64,000 bases of DNA, taken from assembly GCA_963665975.1 (NCBI GenBank), contig OY762508.1, positions 3,038,001 through 3,102,000 on the forward strand, given 5' to 3'. Position numbers and translations under genes: made by a program. Shown here piece by piece: positions 8,164-17,843 of the stretch (the stretch's first letter is position 1; each line of letters opens with the position of its first letter). This DNA comes from G963665975 sp963665975. GTDB lineage: Bacteria > Bacteroidota > Rhodothermia > Rhodothermales > Bin80. A model generated the notes under the pieces. It saw only the letters and a list, made by a program, of their open reading frames with translations, was not told where the DNA came from and ran no database searches.

Positions 8164-9129
8164 TCAGGAGTCTCTAACACGGATGTTACTAATGCGTCGC
8201 ACCACTTCGTCCGCGATCACGCCCACCAGGATGACCGCTCCAATAATGGCGAATTCGAGTTGTGTAGGAATGCCGAGAATGTTGATCGCGTTATACAGCA
8301 GGCGTAGCACCGCGGCACCGATGACCACGCCCAGGATGGATCCTTCTCCACCGCGGAGACTGCAGCCTCCGAGGACGGCGGCAGCGATTGCATAGAGTTC
8401 ATAAAAATTGCCGTGGACGGCGGGCTGCACTGAATTCACATCGAGCGCAAACAGGACGCCACCCAGGCCAGCCGTTACGGCCCCTATGATATACGCTAGG
8501 ATCACCATGCGCCGCGTGTTGATGCCGCTGAAGCGGGCTGCCTCCTCACTGTGACCGAGAGCCATCATGTAACGACCCCAGACGGTGTAGTTCAGGAGCA
8601 CGGCCGCGAGTACGGCAACAACGACCATCAGGGCGAACGGGATGGGCACTCCGAATGACTCCGTGATCGGAATCCGCCCAATGGCGAGCTGGCGAAACGA
8701 GTCGAAACCGGCGCCGAATCCCTGCGTCTGGTCTCCGCTTATCCACCGTGCAACGCCCCGGTAAAACAGCAGTCCGCAGAGGGTTACCACGAAAGGTTGC
8801 AGGTTCAGTTTTGTGACAAGGATGCCGTGCAGCAGTCCGATGGCGAGTAGCACCACGAGCACGGCCACGAGTGCGGCAGCAATGGACCACTGCTGTCCGA
8901 TAAGGAACATCGGCAGCAGGACGCCGACAAGTCCGACGACCGAGCCTACCGACAGGTCAATACCACCGGTGATGATTACAAAGGCGGCGCCAATGCTGAT
9001 AATGCCGAACAGCCCTGTCCATCGCAGGGTGTTTTGCAGGTTGTAGGCGGTCAGAAAATTTGGCTCCAGTATTGCTGTGAGCACGAAGACCGCCAGGAGC
9101 ACGCCGGTTATGCCGAGGAGTTTTTTCAT
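8164..9129 (-). CDS. Sugar ABC transporter permease, RbsC/BPD_transp_2 type
   Basis: A 321-residue integral membrane protein with about nine hydrophobic helices. The RbsC-type signature runs from GLFGIISIGAAFVIITGGID to LSVGSVVGLVG (about residues 39-67), and a second motif, ITAGLGGVLFALDVNSVQP-like with AVLGGCSLRGGEGSILG, lies about residues 228-270. It forms the membrane channel of a carbohydrate importer with the ATPase and binding protein encoded upstream. Its start overlaps the ATPase stop by 4 bp, indicating coupled translation. Confidence 0.92.
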   Translation of the reverse strand: MKKLLGITGVLLAVFVLTAILEPNFLTAYNLQNTLRWTGLFGIISIGAAFVIITGGIDLSVGSVVGLVGVLLPMFLIGQQWSIAAALVAVLVVLLAIGLLHGILVTKLNLQPFVVTLCGLLFYRGVARWISGDQTQGFGAGFDSFRQLAIGRIPITESFGVPIPFALMVVVAVLAAVLLNYTVWGRYMMALGHSEEAARFSGINTRRMVILAYIIGAVTAGLGGVLFALDVNSVQPAVHGNFYELYAIAAAVLGGCSLRGGEGSILGVVIGAAVLRLLYNAINILGIPTQLEFAIIGAVILVGVIADEVVRRISNIRVRDS

Positions 9130-10643
9130 GCCTGTGGGTTCGTTGCTCCTACCCCTTGTCCTGTAGCGAGATGCATAATGGCCTCCTCGCTAAGATCATC
9201 CCGGGAAAGTTCGCCCGTAAGGCGCCCCTCGTGCATGACGAGCACGCGGTCCGCGAGACCCAGTATTTCCTCCAGCTCGCTGCTTGCGAATAGAATCGCC
9301 ATCCCTTCTTGTGCCAGCGTTTCCATCACGCGATAGATTTCCTCCTTGGCTCCGACATCAATGCCGCGCGTTGGTTCGTCCAATAGTAGCAGCCTGGGCC
9401 GGAGCTGCAACCACTTCCCGACCACGACCTTTTGCTGGTTGCCACCCGACAAAACGCGCACGGCCCTGGTGTCTGTAGACGCCTTGATGCCCAGGTTCTG
9501 TATTTGGTCGGCGGCCACCTGTGCCTCCCACTCTCTGCGCAGCCATCCCCAAGAGTGTCCCTCACGCCATAGTGTGGACAATGTGAGGTTATGCCGGACG
9601 GACATCTCAAGAATCAGTCCCTGATGCCCTCGGTCTTCGGGTACGAGGGCAATGCCGGCGGCAATGGCGTCGCGGGGATTGAGCAGGCTAACGGGCGCGC
9701 CGCAGATAGTGATGGATCCACTCGTCGCGGGATCTACGCCAAAGAGCACGCGCAAGAGCTCCGTACGGCCCGAACCAACAAGCCCGGCGAGTCCAACGAT
9801 TTCGCCTTCCCGCAAGGTCAGCGTGAGGGGGTACTCGGGCCACGCTGGCGTACATAGATCGTGCGCTTCGAGTACGGCATCTCCGGGGGTTGCGGGTGAT
9901 TCCCGGTATGCATAGCTGACATCGCGGCCTACCATCAGGCGCACCATCGCATTGCGCTGGATGGCATTTCCCACCAACTCACCAACCGCTTCACCGTCAC
10001 GCAGTACGACAACGCGGTCGGCGAGCGCCTGCACCTCGCCAAGACGATGGGATACGTACACGATGCTGACGCCGCGCGCTCTGAGCTCAGTGATCACCTC
10101 GAAGAGAGTCTCTGCTTCGGCCAGAGAGAGGCTCGAGGTTGGTTCGTCCATGATCAGGATGCGGGCTTCCGCCGACAGCGCCCGGGCGATTTCGACAAGC
10201 TGCCGATGACCGATGGACAACCGCGAGACCGGAGTGTCGGGGGAGACTTCCAGGCCTATCCGAGCCAGAATGGCCTCCGCGTCTTGCGCGATTTGGCGGC
10301 CGCGAATATACCCCGCCACATGGGGCTCGCGGCCAAGAAACATGTTGGCGCCAACAGAAAGGTTGGGTAGCAGACTGAGCTCCTGGTGGATAAGTGAAAT
10401 GCCCAGGTCCATGGCATGCCGAGGCGAGGATATCGCCATCTCCTCACCATAGATGGCGATATGGCCCGCGTCGGGAGCATGAACGCCCGCGAGTATATTC
10501 ATGAGCGTGCTCTTGCCCGCGCCGTTCTCTCCGATCACGGCCAACACTTCACCTCGATTGAGAGAGAGTGTTACCTCGCGCAGCGCCACTACGCCGGGAA
10601 ACTGTTTCGTAATGCCGCGGGCAACAATCAGCGCAGAATCCAT
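9126..10643 (-). CDS. Sugar ABC transporter ATP-binding protein, RbsA/MglA type
   Basis: About 505 residues with two fused ABC ATPase halves. The first has Walker A GENGAGKSTLMNILAG, signature LSIGHRQLVEIARAL and Walker B ILIMDEPTSSL. The second has the usual degenerate P-loop GLVGSGRTELLRVLFG, signature LSGGNQQKVVVGKWL and LLLDEPTRGIDVG. It energises carbohydrate import. Start 10643 (MDSALIVARGITKQFPG) fits family N-termini. An in-frame ATG at 10694 that overlaps the binding-protein stop is an equally real alternative by coupling, adding 17 residues. Confidence 0.92.
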   Translation of the reverse strand: MDSALIVARGITKQFPGVVALREVTLSLNRGEVLAVIGENGAGKSTLMNILAGVHAPDAGHIAIYGEEMAISSPRHAMDLGISLIHQELSLLPNLSVGANMFLGREPHVAGYIRGRQIAQDAEAILARIGLEVSPDTPVSRLSIGHRQLVEIARALSAEARILIMDEPTSSLSLAEAETLFEVITELRARGVSIVYVSHRLGEVQALADRVVVLRDGEAVGELVGNAIQRNAMVRLMVGRDVSYAYRESPATPGDAVLEAHDLCTPAWPEYPLTLTLREGEIVGLAGLVGSGRTELLRVLFGVDPATSGSITICGAPVSLLNPRDAIAAGIALVPEDRGHQGLILEMSVRHNLTLSTLWREGHSWGWLRREWEAQVAADQIQNLGIKASTDTRAVRVLSGGNQQKVVVGKWLQLRPRLLLLDEPTRGIDVGAKEEIYRVMETLAQEGMAILFASSELEEILGLADRVLVMHEGRLTGELSRDDLSEEAIMHLATGQGVGATNPQA

Positions 10644-10683
10644 GCGATCATTGCCAGGCAGGGTGACACCGGGAGCGGCTAGA

Positions 10684-11691
10684 CTAGTCCTCATCTACGA
10701 GTTGCTTCAATTCCGTCCAAAACTCGTCAACGTTTCCAGCTGTTATCTCTCGCGCCGGGATGTCTATGAATTGATTATCCGGCACAACAGACATATCGTC
10801 CCGTGCAAGCGCCGCCAATACACGAACAGACTCGTAGCCGTACCGGTATGGATTCTGGACAATTGTGCCTGCAATCAGGCCATCCTTAATCCCCTGTAAC
10901 GTATCGTTATCTTCATCGAAGCCAACGATGGTGATCTGATCCAGCTTTCCTGCCTCCCGGACAGCCTCCAGGATTTGGGGAGGATTGTAGACAAACAGTC
11001 CAATCATGGCGTCAAGATCGGGATAACGCGCCATCGCATCCTCGGCCTGCCCTTTTGCGCGCGCAAAGTCGAATTGATCTACGCGCGTGTCCAGGACTGT
11101 ATATTTTTCGCCTTCAATACTGATGTCTACGTCATCACGGCGGGAAGGATCGTGGGACCGGTCCATCAGTTCGTCAATGACTCCCTGCCTCCGGAGGTCA
11201 GCATTAAGCTGTCCCAGGAGACCGATAAAGAGCACTACGGAGCCACCTTCCGGCAGTGCCTGTTTTAGTAGCTGGCCGCACATGCGGCCAGCCTCATAGT
11301 TGTCCATACCGATGTACACCAGTCGTCCGCTGTCGGGAGCATCGGAGTCGTGTGTGATCAGATGGGCATTGGCGGCGATTTCCTGTAGTAGTCCACCCTG
11401 ATTTCCGGGGTCGGTGGGGCTGAGGGCTATTCCGCTTACGCCGCGGGCCAACAGGTCTTGCACCATGCGTCGCTGTCCTGCTGCGCCGTCCGGTGGCATC
11501 ATCACTTCTACGTGCGCACCGAATTCCACCGCCGCATCTCGGGCTCCTTTGTCGGCAATGACCCAAAAGGAGGCGATGCCATTGGTGACAAAGCCTACAG
11601 TGGGCTCATTCGCCGCGTCTCCCGGATCCGACTGACAGCCGAAGAGCAGGAGGGGGGCCAAGAGTAGAAGTTGCAGAGCGCGGTGCATCAT
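10684..11691 (-). CDS. Sugar ABC transporter substrate-binding lipoprotein, RbsB-like
   Basis: A 335-residue periplasmic-binding-protein type I (Peripla_BP_4) lipoprotein. The signal MMHRALQLLLLAPLLLFGC puts the lipid Cys at residue 19. The mature part begins PTVGFVTNGIASFWVIADKG and contains ALSPTDPGNQ, THDSDAPDSGRLVYIGMDNY, ARYPDLDAMIGLFVYNPP and ITIVGFDEDNDTLQGIKDG, the usual alternating Rossmann halves and hinge. It captures the sugar outside the inner membrane and delivers it to the permease. First gene of the leftward operon; the ligand is unknown, though the downstream epimerase hints at a ketose or rare sugar. Confidence 0.92.
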   Translation of the reverse strand: MMHRALQLLLLAPLLLFGCQSDPGDAANEPTVGFVTNGIASFWVIADKGARDAAVEFGAHVEVMMPPDGAAGQRRMVQDLLARGVSGIALSPTDPGNQGGLLQEIAANAHLITHDSDAPDSGRLVYIGMDNYEAGRMCGQLLKQALPEGGSVVLFIGLLGQLNADLRRQGVIDELMDRSHDPSRRDDVDISIEGEKYTVLDTRVDQFDFARAKGQAEDAMARYPDLDAMIGLFVYNPPQILEAVREAGKLDQITIVGFDEDNDTLQGIKDGLIAGTIVQNPYRYGYESVRVLAALARDDMSVVPDNQFIDIPAREITAGNVDEFWTELKQLVDED

Positions 11692-11727
11692 CGGAGTGCG
11701 ATCAGAGTCGCTTAATGTGTGGACAGG

Positions 11728-11757
11728 TATATAGATGAATTCCGTGTCTTATGCAAA
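11728..11757 (-). promoter_or_regulatory. Candidate promoter of the sugar ABC operon
   Basis: On the minus strand, TTTGCA (11757-11752) and TATATA (11733-11728) are separated by 18 bp and lie about 37 bp upstream of the binding-protein ATG at 11691. The position and spacing fit a sigma-70-like promoter, but the -35 match is weak. No operator repeat was seen in the 152-bp gap. Confidence 0.3.
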
Positions 11758-11843
11758 GTAGTGACCATTGCCGTGTGCACCCCGCAGCGGATTCAGACAA
11801 CCCCGGATTCATAGAGCAATGTACCGTTCATTCGTGCGATCAC

Positions 11844-12602
11844 TCAAATTCCGAAGGAGCGTCCGCCGCTGACGGTCAGGAATTGTCCGGTTACGAAGGA
11901 TGCTTCTGCACTGGCGTAATAGACAACGGCGCCGGCAACATCGTTGGGAACTCCCCAACGTCCCGCGGGAATGGTGGTCAGATAGGCATCCTTCATGGAC
12001 TGTGGATCCTTGGCGTGCCGCTCAACGGGAATCCACCCCGGCGATATCATGTTAACGGTGATCCCAAAGGGAGCGAGCTCCGTCGCCAGGCTGCGCGAGA
12101 ATCCAACTTGTCCACCCTTTGCTGAGGCATAGGCGGTGAAGGGGGCGACACCCAGTGAGTATACCTCCGTAATGATATTGATAATTCGTCCCCATTTTTG
12201 GCTCTTCATGTGTGGCAGACAGGCCCGCGCGAGCAGGTAGGGACTCTTGACGAAGAAGTCAAGCAACGTTTGGTACAGGTCCCAATCGTACTGCTCGATC
12301 GGGCGCTGGGGCTGGTCACACGTGGCATTGGGCACCAGGATATCGACAGGGCCGAGATCGGCCTCAATCTGGTCCACGAGCGCTCGTACGGATTGTTCGT
12401 CGGTGACATCGGAACGAATGAGTGTACCACGATATCCGCGGGCACGAAACTCCTTGAACGTCTTGTCTGCTCGTTCTGCGTTGTTCGCATAATTGAGGGC
12501 CACTGCTGCGCCAGCCTCCGCAAGGGCAAAGGCCATGGCTTTACCCAATCCGGCAGAGCTGCCCGTGACGAGGGCTACGCGATTGTCAAGTCTAAATGGC
12601 AC
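11844..12602 (-). CDS. SDR family oxidoreductase
   Basis: A 252-residue classical short-chain dehydrogenase. The cofactor loop is VTGSSAGLGKAMAFALAEAG (TGxxxGxG), the NNAG-equivalent is VPNATCD, and the catalytic YASAK is present. The position 13 residues before that Tyr, normally Ser, is Thr in IITEVYSLG. The C-terminus ends FVTGQFLTVSGGRSFG, typical of 3-oxoacyl-ACP-reductase/glucose-dehydrogenase-like enzymes. Located 10 bp after the DUF1501 gene, it is the last gene of the PSD1-DUF1501-SDR operon and may oxidise a sugar or sugar acid; the substrate is not identifiable. Confidence 0.88.
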   Translation of the reverse strand: MPFRLDNRVALVTGSSAGLGKAMAFALAEAGAAVALNYANNAERADKTFKEFRARGYRGTLIRSDVTDEQSVRALVDQIEADLGPVDILVPNATCDQPQRPIEQYDWDLYQTLLDFFVKSPYLLARACLPHMKSQKWGRIINIITEVYSLGVAPFTAYASAKGGQVGFSRSLATELAPFGITVNMISPGWIPVERHAKDPQSMKDAYLTTIPAGRWGVPNDVAGAVVYYASAEASFVTGQFLTVSGGRSFGI

Positions 12603-12612
12603 AAGAGATGGC

Positions 12613-14046
12613 TTACGTTAATATTGACTTGATTACGTGGCCCTTCACGTCCGTAAGCCGGATATCGCGGCCGCTGAACCGGTAGGTTAGCCGATTGTGA
12701 TCCATGCCCAAGAGGTGCAGCATCGTGGCGTGGAGATCGTGGATCGTAGTGATGTTTTCGATGGCGCGGTATCCATATTCGTCAGTCGCCCCGTATACAG
12801 TGCCACCGCGAATGCCGGCACCGGCGAGCCATATACTGAATGCAGAGGGATTATGGTCGCGTCCATTGGTGCCCTGGGCGAATGGCGTCCGCCCAAATTC
12901 TCCTGCCCAAATGACGAGAGTCTCATCGAACAGGCCACGCGCCTTTAGATCCTTGAGAAGTCCCGCGATGGGTTGGTCGACCGCATGGGCATTCTTTTCG
13001 TGTCCTTCCTTTAGGTACGCGTGCTGGTCCCATCTGTCGGCGGCAACTCGCGGGCATGTAAGCTCTATGAACCGCACGCCGCGTTCGACCAGTCGCCGCG
13101 CCAGTAGGCACTGCGCGGCATAACCGCGAGTATGCGGGTCTGGCGAATCCATTCCGTACAGCTTTTTGGTTGCCTCGCTCTCATCCCTCAAATCGGTTAG
13201 TTCAGGCACCGACGCCTGCATGCGAAATGCCAACTCGTAGTTGGAAATTGCCGATTCCACCTCCGCAGTTGAGCCGATTCGTCCCAGCAGGTGCCGGTCA
13301 GTCTGGCTCATCAGCGCCATCTTGCGCCGTTGCACATCGGGTGATTCCTCTAGTGGGTCGATGTTGGCCAAGGGCTGCTCTCCCGCCCGAAAAATGGAGC
13401 CCTGGTAGGAGGCTGGCAGAAAGCCGCTATTGAAATTATCCAACCCGCCGGGCGGAATCAGCCCGCCGTCGAGCACCACATACCCGGGCAGGTTCTGATT
13501 TTCGCTGCCCAGCCCGTAGTTGACCCAGGCGCCCATGGACGGTCGTCCCTGAATGCCGATGCCGGTATGCAGGAAATAGTTGGCATTGGTATGCTCCGGG
13601 AAGTCCGCAACCATCGACCGGACGACAGCCAGATCATCGGCGCAACTGCCGATGTGCGGAAACAGGTCGCTAACCTCCATTCCGCACTCTCCATACCGCC
13701 GGAAATCCCAAGGGCTCTTCAGAATGGTTCCAATGTTGTCGAACTGCGTGGCGTCTACAGCAAATTTGTCGTACGGATTCTGGCCGTGTTCGCGTGTCAG
13801 GCGTGGCTTTGGATCGAAGCTGTCTACTTGAGACACGCCCCCGTCCATATAGAGAAATATGATGCTGCGTGCCTTTGGCACGTGGTGCGGCGTGCGCGGA
13901 GCGAGGGGGTCCGACTCGCGGAGCACTTTTCCAAACGGGGCCGTGCCCATGAGCCCCATTAATGCGAGCCCTCCGAAACCGTTACGGCACAGGGCGAGCA
14001 TTTCGCGCCGCGTCATTGAGCAGCAGAGGCGGTGTGGTGTTGCCAT
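12613..14046 (-). CDS. DUF1501 domain protein, Tat-exported
   Basis: A 477-residue DUF1501 protein (alkaline-phosphatase/sulfatase-like fold). It starts with a Tat-type signal, TRREMLALCRNGFGGLAL, at about residues 11-28. Conserved blocks are SIIFLYMDGGVSQVDSFDPK, LPGYVVLDGG, GAWVNYGLGSEN, VRFIELTCP, VIWAGEFGRTP, GRDHNPSAFSIWLAGAG and the C-terminal HATMLHLLGMDH. Start 14046 was chosen because its ATG overlaps the PSD1 stop (TGATG). DUF1501 proteins nearly always follow PSD1/DUF1553 proteins in planctomycetes, verrucomicrobia and Rhodothermota; function is unknown, probably extracellular glycan or sulfate ester chemistry. Confidence 0.92.
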   Translation of the reverse strand: MATPHRLCCSMTRREMLALCRNGFGGLALMGLMGTAPFGKVLRESDPLAPRTPHHVPKARSIIFLYMDGGVSQVDSFDPKPRLTREHGQNPYDKFAVDATQFDNIGTILKSPWDFRRYGECGMEVSDLFPHIGSCADDLAVVRSMVADFPEHTNANYFLHTGIGIQGRPSMGAWVNYGLGSENQNLPGYVVLDGGLIPPGGLDNFNSGFLPASYQGSIFRAGEQPLANIDPLEESPDVQRRKMALMSQTDRHLLGRIGSTAEVESAISNYELAFRMQASVPELTDLRDESEATKKLYGMDSPDPHTRGYAAQCLLARRLVERGVRFIELTCPRVAADRWDQHAYLKEGHEKNAHAVDQPIAGLLKDLKARGLFDETLVIWAGEFGRTPFAQGTNGRDHNPSAFSIWLAGAGIRGGTVYGATDEYGYRAIENITTIHDLHATMLHLLGMDHNRLTYRFSGRDIRLTDVKGHVIKSILT

Positions 14047-17000
14047 CAGATCAGGTAGATGAATTCCTTCAGGTTGAATACCACATGACAGAATGCGGCC
14101 CAAAGGCCGGGATCATTTTCCACGGCTTCCACATCGAGCTCCATCCGTTGTGCCTCGTCTTCCAGGAAGCTTCGCGCACTGGCTATTTCTTCCGGAGTAG
14201 GGAGGCGGGAAAGGGCCCTCATGTATATGTATTCTATTTTTGCCAAAGTGTCAAGGTCCTTTGTGACTATCCTCTGGGCCCACGTGTCGGCCTGCTCCGC
14301 AACGAACGGGTCGTTTAGCATGGTCAGAGATTGTGCTGGCACGTTACTGGAGTTGCGCGCGCCAAAGGCGGAGAAAGGAAGCGGCCGGTCATAGGCGAGC
14401 ATCATCGGCGAGAGAAAGTTGCGCCGAACAGAGATGTAAATGCTGCGCCGACCCGCTCCGTCAAGTGGCCCGGACTCCTGGGGGCGGCCGCGTCCCTCCA
14501 TGAATTCGGTCAGGTGTATCGGCACCGGCTCGCCATACATCGTGGAGTCAAGCCGTCCGGACACGGCAAGGATGCCGTCACGAATAGCTTCGGCTTCCAG
14601 CCGTCGGATTGGATAATGACTCCACAGGAGATTTTCCGGATCCGTTTCCACGGCCTCGGGTGATGGCTTCGTAGATCGGCGGAAAGTTTCCGAGAGCAGG
14701 ATTTCGCGCAAAATGGTTTTTATCGACCAGTTCTGTTCCATAAAGCGCAGCGCCAGATAGTCCAGCAACTCGGGATGCGTCGGAAGGGCCCCCTGCGCTC
14801 CAAAATTATCCACCGTCTTGACAATCCCTCGGCCGAACACATGATGCCATAGACGATTCACCATTACGCGTGCTGTCAGCGGGTTGTCCGGGTTGGTGAT
14901 TGCCTCGGCGAGGTCCAGGCGTCCGCTCGCGGACGCGGTAAACGGCATCCCTGAAGGATCGAGTGCGGTAAAGAACCGGTGCGGGACGGGAGCACCGGTG
15001 AGCGTCTTGTAATTGCCGCGGTCAAAGACGGGAGTCGTCACGGTATCACCGTCCGTTACGGTGAGAACATACGCGGCGTCTTGCAATTCAGCTGAAATCG
15101 CGTCCACCTGTCGAAGCGCGGCCCCTACCGGCGGTGCGGGAAGCTGGCCGCGGCGCAGGGCGGCATTTATTGTTGCTACCTGAGCCTGGGATGCCGCGCC
15201 GGAGGCCCACGCATCTACGGCGCTGGCAAGAGCCTCACGCGGTAGCGCAGGCTGGGCCATCAATGGCGGATCGCCACTAAACGTGACTGCGTAGGCGATT
15301 TCAACGTAGGAGGACGCGTCCCGGACGAAACGGTGTTGCTCCGTCAAGAACTGCTTCTTGTCGTAGGTGCCGACCAGGAGCTCGATATACGCCTTGCGTC
15401 CTTTCCACATGGCGATATCAAACCGGTATGTGGAAAGCTCCGGGCCTGTTACCTCTACATCAAGTCCGCCATGGATGGGAGCGCGAATAAGCTGGAAGTT
15501 GTCGACAATGATCCGAATGGAGGACTTGTGGCCGGCGGCCATGACATGGAGACTGTCGTGTTCGATCGTGAACGTAGGTGACCGGAATGCGCCCGGGACG
15601 CCCGCAGCCAATTGCCGGCTTGAGGCAACTCCCGTCAGGAGGCTGTCGATGCGACCGCGGGTGGTGATCGGCGCACCCGGCGCCGTCGGCTCCTCAAACG
15701 CGGGTCCATGTGCGAACCACCCGTCATAGGAGCCATTGCGAAAATCACCTAGCATCCGCCACGACTGCGCGGAGTCCCGCGCGGCGGCAATCAAAGGCGT
15801 TGCGCCTGCCGGGCGTGTGGATGATAGTCTGGCTGGCGCACCCTCCAACGCCGGGATCCATGTCGTGGCAATATGGCGGCGCAGCGCGCTCTGGATGGCA
15901 CGCATCGAATCAAGCTGCACGCGGTGATGGGACGAGAGCAGCGCCGTGGGAGTAAAGCGTGCGCTTTCCACCAGACCGTAGAAGCTGTAATAGTCCGCCG
16001 TAGGCAGGGGGTCAAACTTGTGATCGTGGCACCGGGCGCACGCAAGCGTCAGTCCCTGAAACGTCTTGGTAGTTACGTCAATGATGTTGTCAATGCGGTC
16101 GGCTTCATCAATTCGGTTATCTACCGGGCTGTGCTTCCCTTCGCCGAGCGCATAGTAAACGGTTCCGATGACAGATTCATCGGTGCCGGAAACCGGGTGG
16201 TAGCGGGGCGTATTGAGCAGATCACCGGCCAGATGCTCGGCTACCAGCCGGTCGTAGGGCACATCTGCATTAAAGGCGCGGATCAGGTAGTCGCGATATT
16301 GCCAAGCCCCGTCGATCGTGAAATCGAACTCATGCCCCTTGGATTCAGCGTAACGCATGAGGTCCATCCAGTGGCGCGCCCACCGTTCTCCAAAACTCGG
16401 GGAAGCGAGGAGTGTGTCAATGAATGAGGCGTACGCATCCGGGGACGGATCTTTTATGTAGGACCGGACCAGTGCAGGCGAGGGTGGGAGGCCTGTCAGC
16501 ACATAGGATGCGCGCCGCACCAGGGACTCCCTGGTCGCTGGGGGCGCCGCAGGCAGGTCGCGGGCCTCGAGACGGTCGTTGATAAATCCGTCAATTGTGG
16601 TTTTCGATCCGAAAGGCGCTTCGCGTGGCGTGGGAGGAATAAGGGCCCAATGGGGCTTGTATTCTGCGCCCTGGTCAATCCAGCGAGACAACAGGGCAAT
16701 TTCACGGGGCGTCAGCGTCTTGTTGGCCTCGGCGGGTGGCATCCGATTCTCGGGATCGTCCGCTGTGACTTTTTGGATAAGACGGCTGCGCCGTGCGCTC
16801 CCCGGTACGATAGCGGAGCCACCTTCGCGCTTGCGCATCGCCTCCTCCCGCATGTCCAGCCGCAGGTCGGCTTCGCGCGTGCTGACATCAGGCCCGTGAC
16901 ACACGTAGCACGTATTCGACAGGATCGGCCGGATATGGAAATTGTAATCGACCTTGTCGGGAAGCGCATCCTGAGCTTGCTGGCTCGTGCACCCTTGCAG

Positions 17001-17069
17001 TATGCAGGCCAGCGTCAGTACTGCGCAGGGCAGCCATCGCTTGTATGCGCGATTCAGTCTGGAATGCAT
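14046..17069 (-). CDS. PSD1 / planctomycete cytochrome C domain lipoprotein (DUF1549-DUF1553)
   Basis: A 1007-residue exported protein. The lipoprotein signal ends ILQGC at Cys27. A PSD1 haem-binding motif CYVCH lies at residues 54-58 within FHIRPILSNTC, followed by GSARRSRLIQKV and NRMPP, typical of planctomycete cytochrome C domains. DUF1549 covers roughly residues 150-370 with LACARCHDHKFDP, a second CxxCH. After a beta-rich middle, DUF1553 covers about residues 720-980 with LTARVMVNRLWHHVFGRGIV and NVPAQSLTMLNDPF. Probably a surface redox protein working with DUF1501. First gene of its operon. Confidence 0.92.
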   Translation of the reverse strand: MHSRLNRAYKRWLPCAVLTLACILQGCTSQQAQDALPDKVDYNFHIRPILSNTCYVCHGPDVSTREADLRLDMREEAMRKREGGSAIVPGSARRSRLIQKVTADDPENRMPPAEANKTLTPREIALLSRWIDQGAEYKPHWALIPPTPREAPFGSKTTIDGFINDRLEARDLPAAPPATRESLVRRASYVLTGLPPSPALVRSYIKDPSPDAYASFIDTLLASPSFGERWARHWMDLMRYAESKGHEFDFTIDGAWQYRDYLIRAFNADVPYDRLVAEHLAGDLLNTPRYHPVSGTDESVIGTVYYALGEGKHSPVDNRIDEADRIDNIIDVTTKTFQGLTLACARCHDHKFDPLPTADYYSFYGLVESARFTPTALLSSHHRVQLDSMRAIQSALRRHIATTWIPALEGAPARLSSTRPAGATPLIAAARDSAQSWRMLGDFRNGSYDGWFAHGPAFEEPTAPGAPITTRGRIDSLLTGVASSRQLAAGVPGAFRSPTFTIEHDSLHVMAAGHKSSIRIIVDNFQLIRAPIHGGLDVEVTGPELSTYRFDIAMWKGRKAYIELLVGTYDKKQFLTEQHRFVRDASSYVEIAYAVTFSGDPPLMAQPALPREALASAVDAWASGAASQAQVATINAALRRGQLPAPPVGAALRQVDAISAELQDAAYVLTVTDGDTVTTPVFDRGNYKTLTGAPVPHRFFTALDPSGMPFTASASGRLDLAEAITNPDNPLTARVMVNRLWHHVFGRGIVKTVDNFGAQGALPTHPELLDYLALRFMEQNWSIKTILREILLSETFRRSTKPSPEAVETDPENLLWSHYPIRRLEAEAIRDGILAVSGRLDSTMYGEPVPIHLTEFMEGRGRPQESGPLDGAGRRSIYISVRRNFLSPMMLAYDRPLPFSAFGARNSSNVPAQSLTMLNDPFVAEQADTWAQRIVTKDLDTLAKIEYIYMRALSRLPTPEEIASARSFLEDEAQRMELDVEAVENDPGLWAAFCHVVFNLKEFIYLI

Positions 17070-17843
17070 GATTGCGTGTTATGGGAGGAGATCGTTACGG
17101 AAGGGCCATGTGTACAGATGCGAGTGAGGTGTTCAATGGCCTCTCTGTTCGGCCATTGAGTACCCATCGAATACGATTCTCTGGCGCTTAGGGACTGCTT
17201 GCGCTACCATCTCCACTAGCTTCACCGGAAAATGGGCGGAAAACACGTGTATGTGCCTCTGAGAGTGCGGTGCACCGTGCAAAAAGCAATCTGCCGGTGC
17301 TGTAGAGAGAATGCTGTGCGCGACTAGCAAAAGATAGTATACCCACTCCCGCTTTGCACGCAGGCTACCAGTAGCGTGAGATGTTGATGTTAACGATAAC
17401 AATCAATAATAGGTTTCGCCAGATCTCTGGCGTCAGGATTCGTCAGCCTAACCAATTCCTTTGTGCGCGATTAAGAAGGGAGCGGCGGTTTATCGCGCTT
17501 GACATGTGGACAAACTGGCATGACGCAAGCGTGCGGGCCGCTGGACCCCCGCGTGGAAGATGATCTCCATGAGAATGTTCTATTGGTGCTCTGCTGGTCT
17601 GGAGCGGGACATGCGCCTGACGTAGCGGTCACCTTCGGCTCTTGGCAGGAGCCACACGGGCTGACGAAGGGAATGCTCTGGATAAGTAGCCGGAGCCTGG
17701 AAATTTGTTGCTTGTTAGACCACGAGGACCTCTTGCTGCCGTGAAATCCTGCAAAGATCCAGGGAAGCCTTGATTGGACGACCTGCAAGGGGTAATCTTC
17801 GCAAGCACCGGACAACACGCGGCGGATAGTCCCGTCGACCGCA
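17070..17843. other. Intergenic region between PSD1 and FAD oxidoreductase genes
   Basis: This 774-bp divergent gap shows no convincing gene. Open frames in it have atypical composition and no recognisable domain. It should contain the promoter of the leftward PSD1 operon and of the rightward flavoprotein, but I found no well-formed promoter close to either start. Confidence 0.4.
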
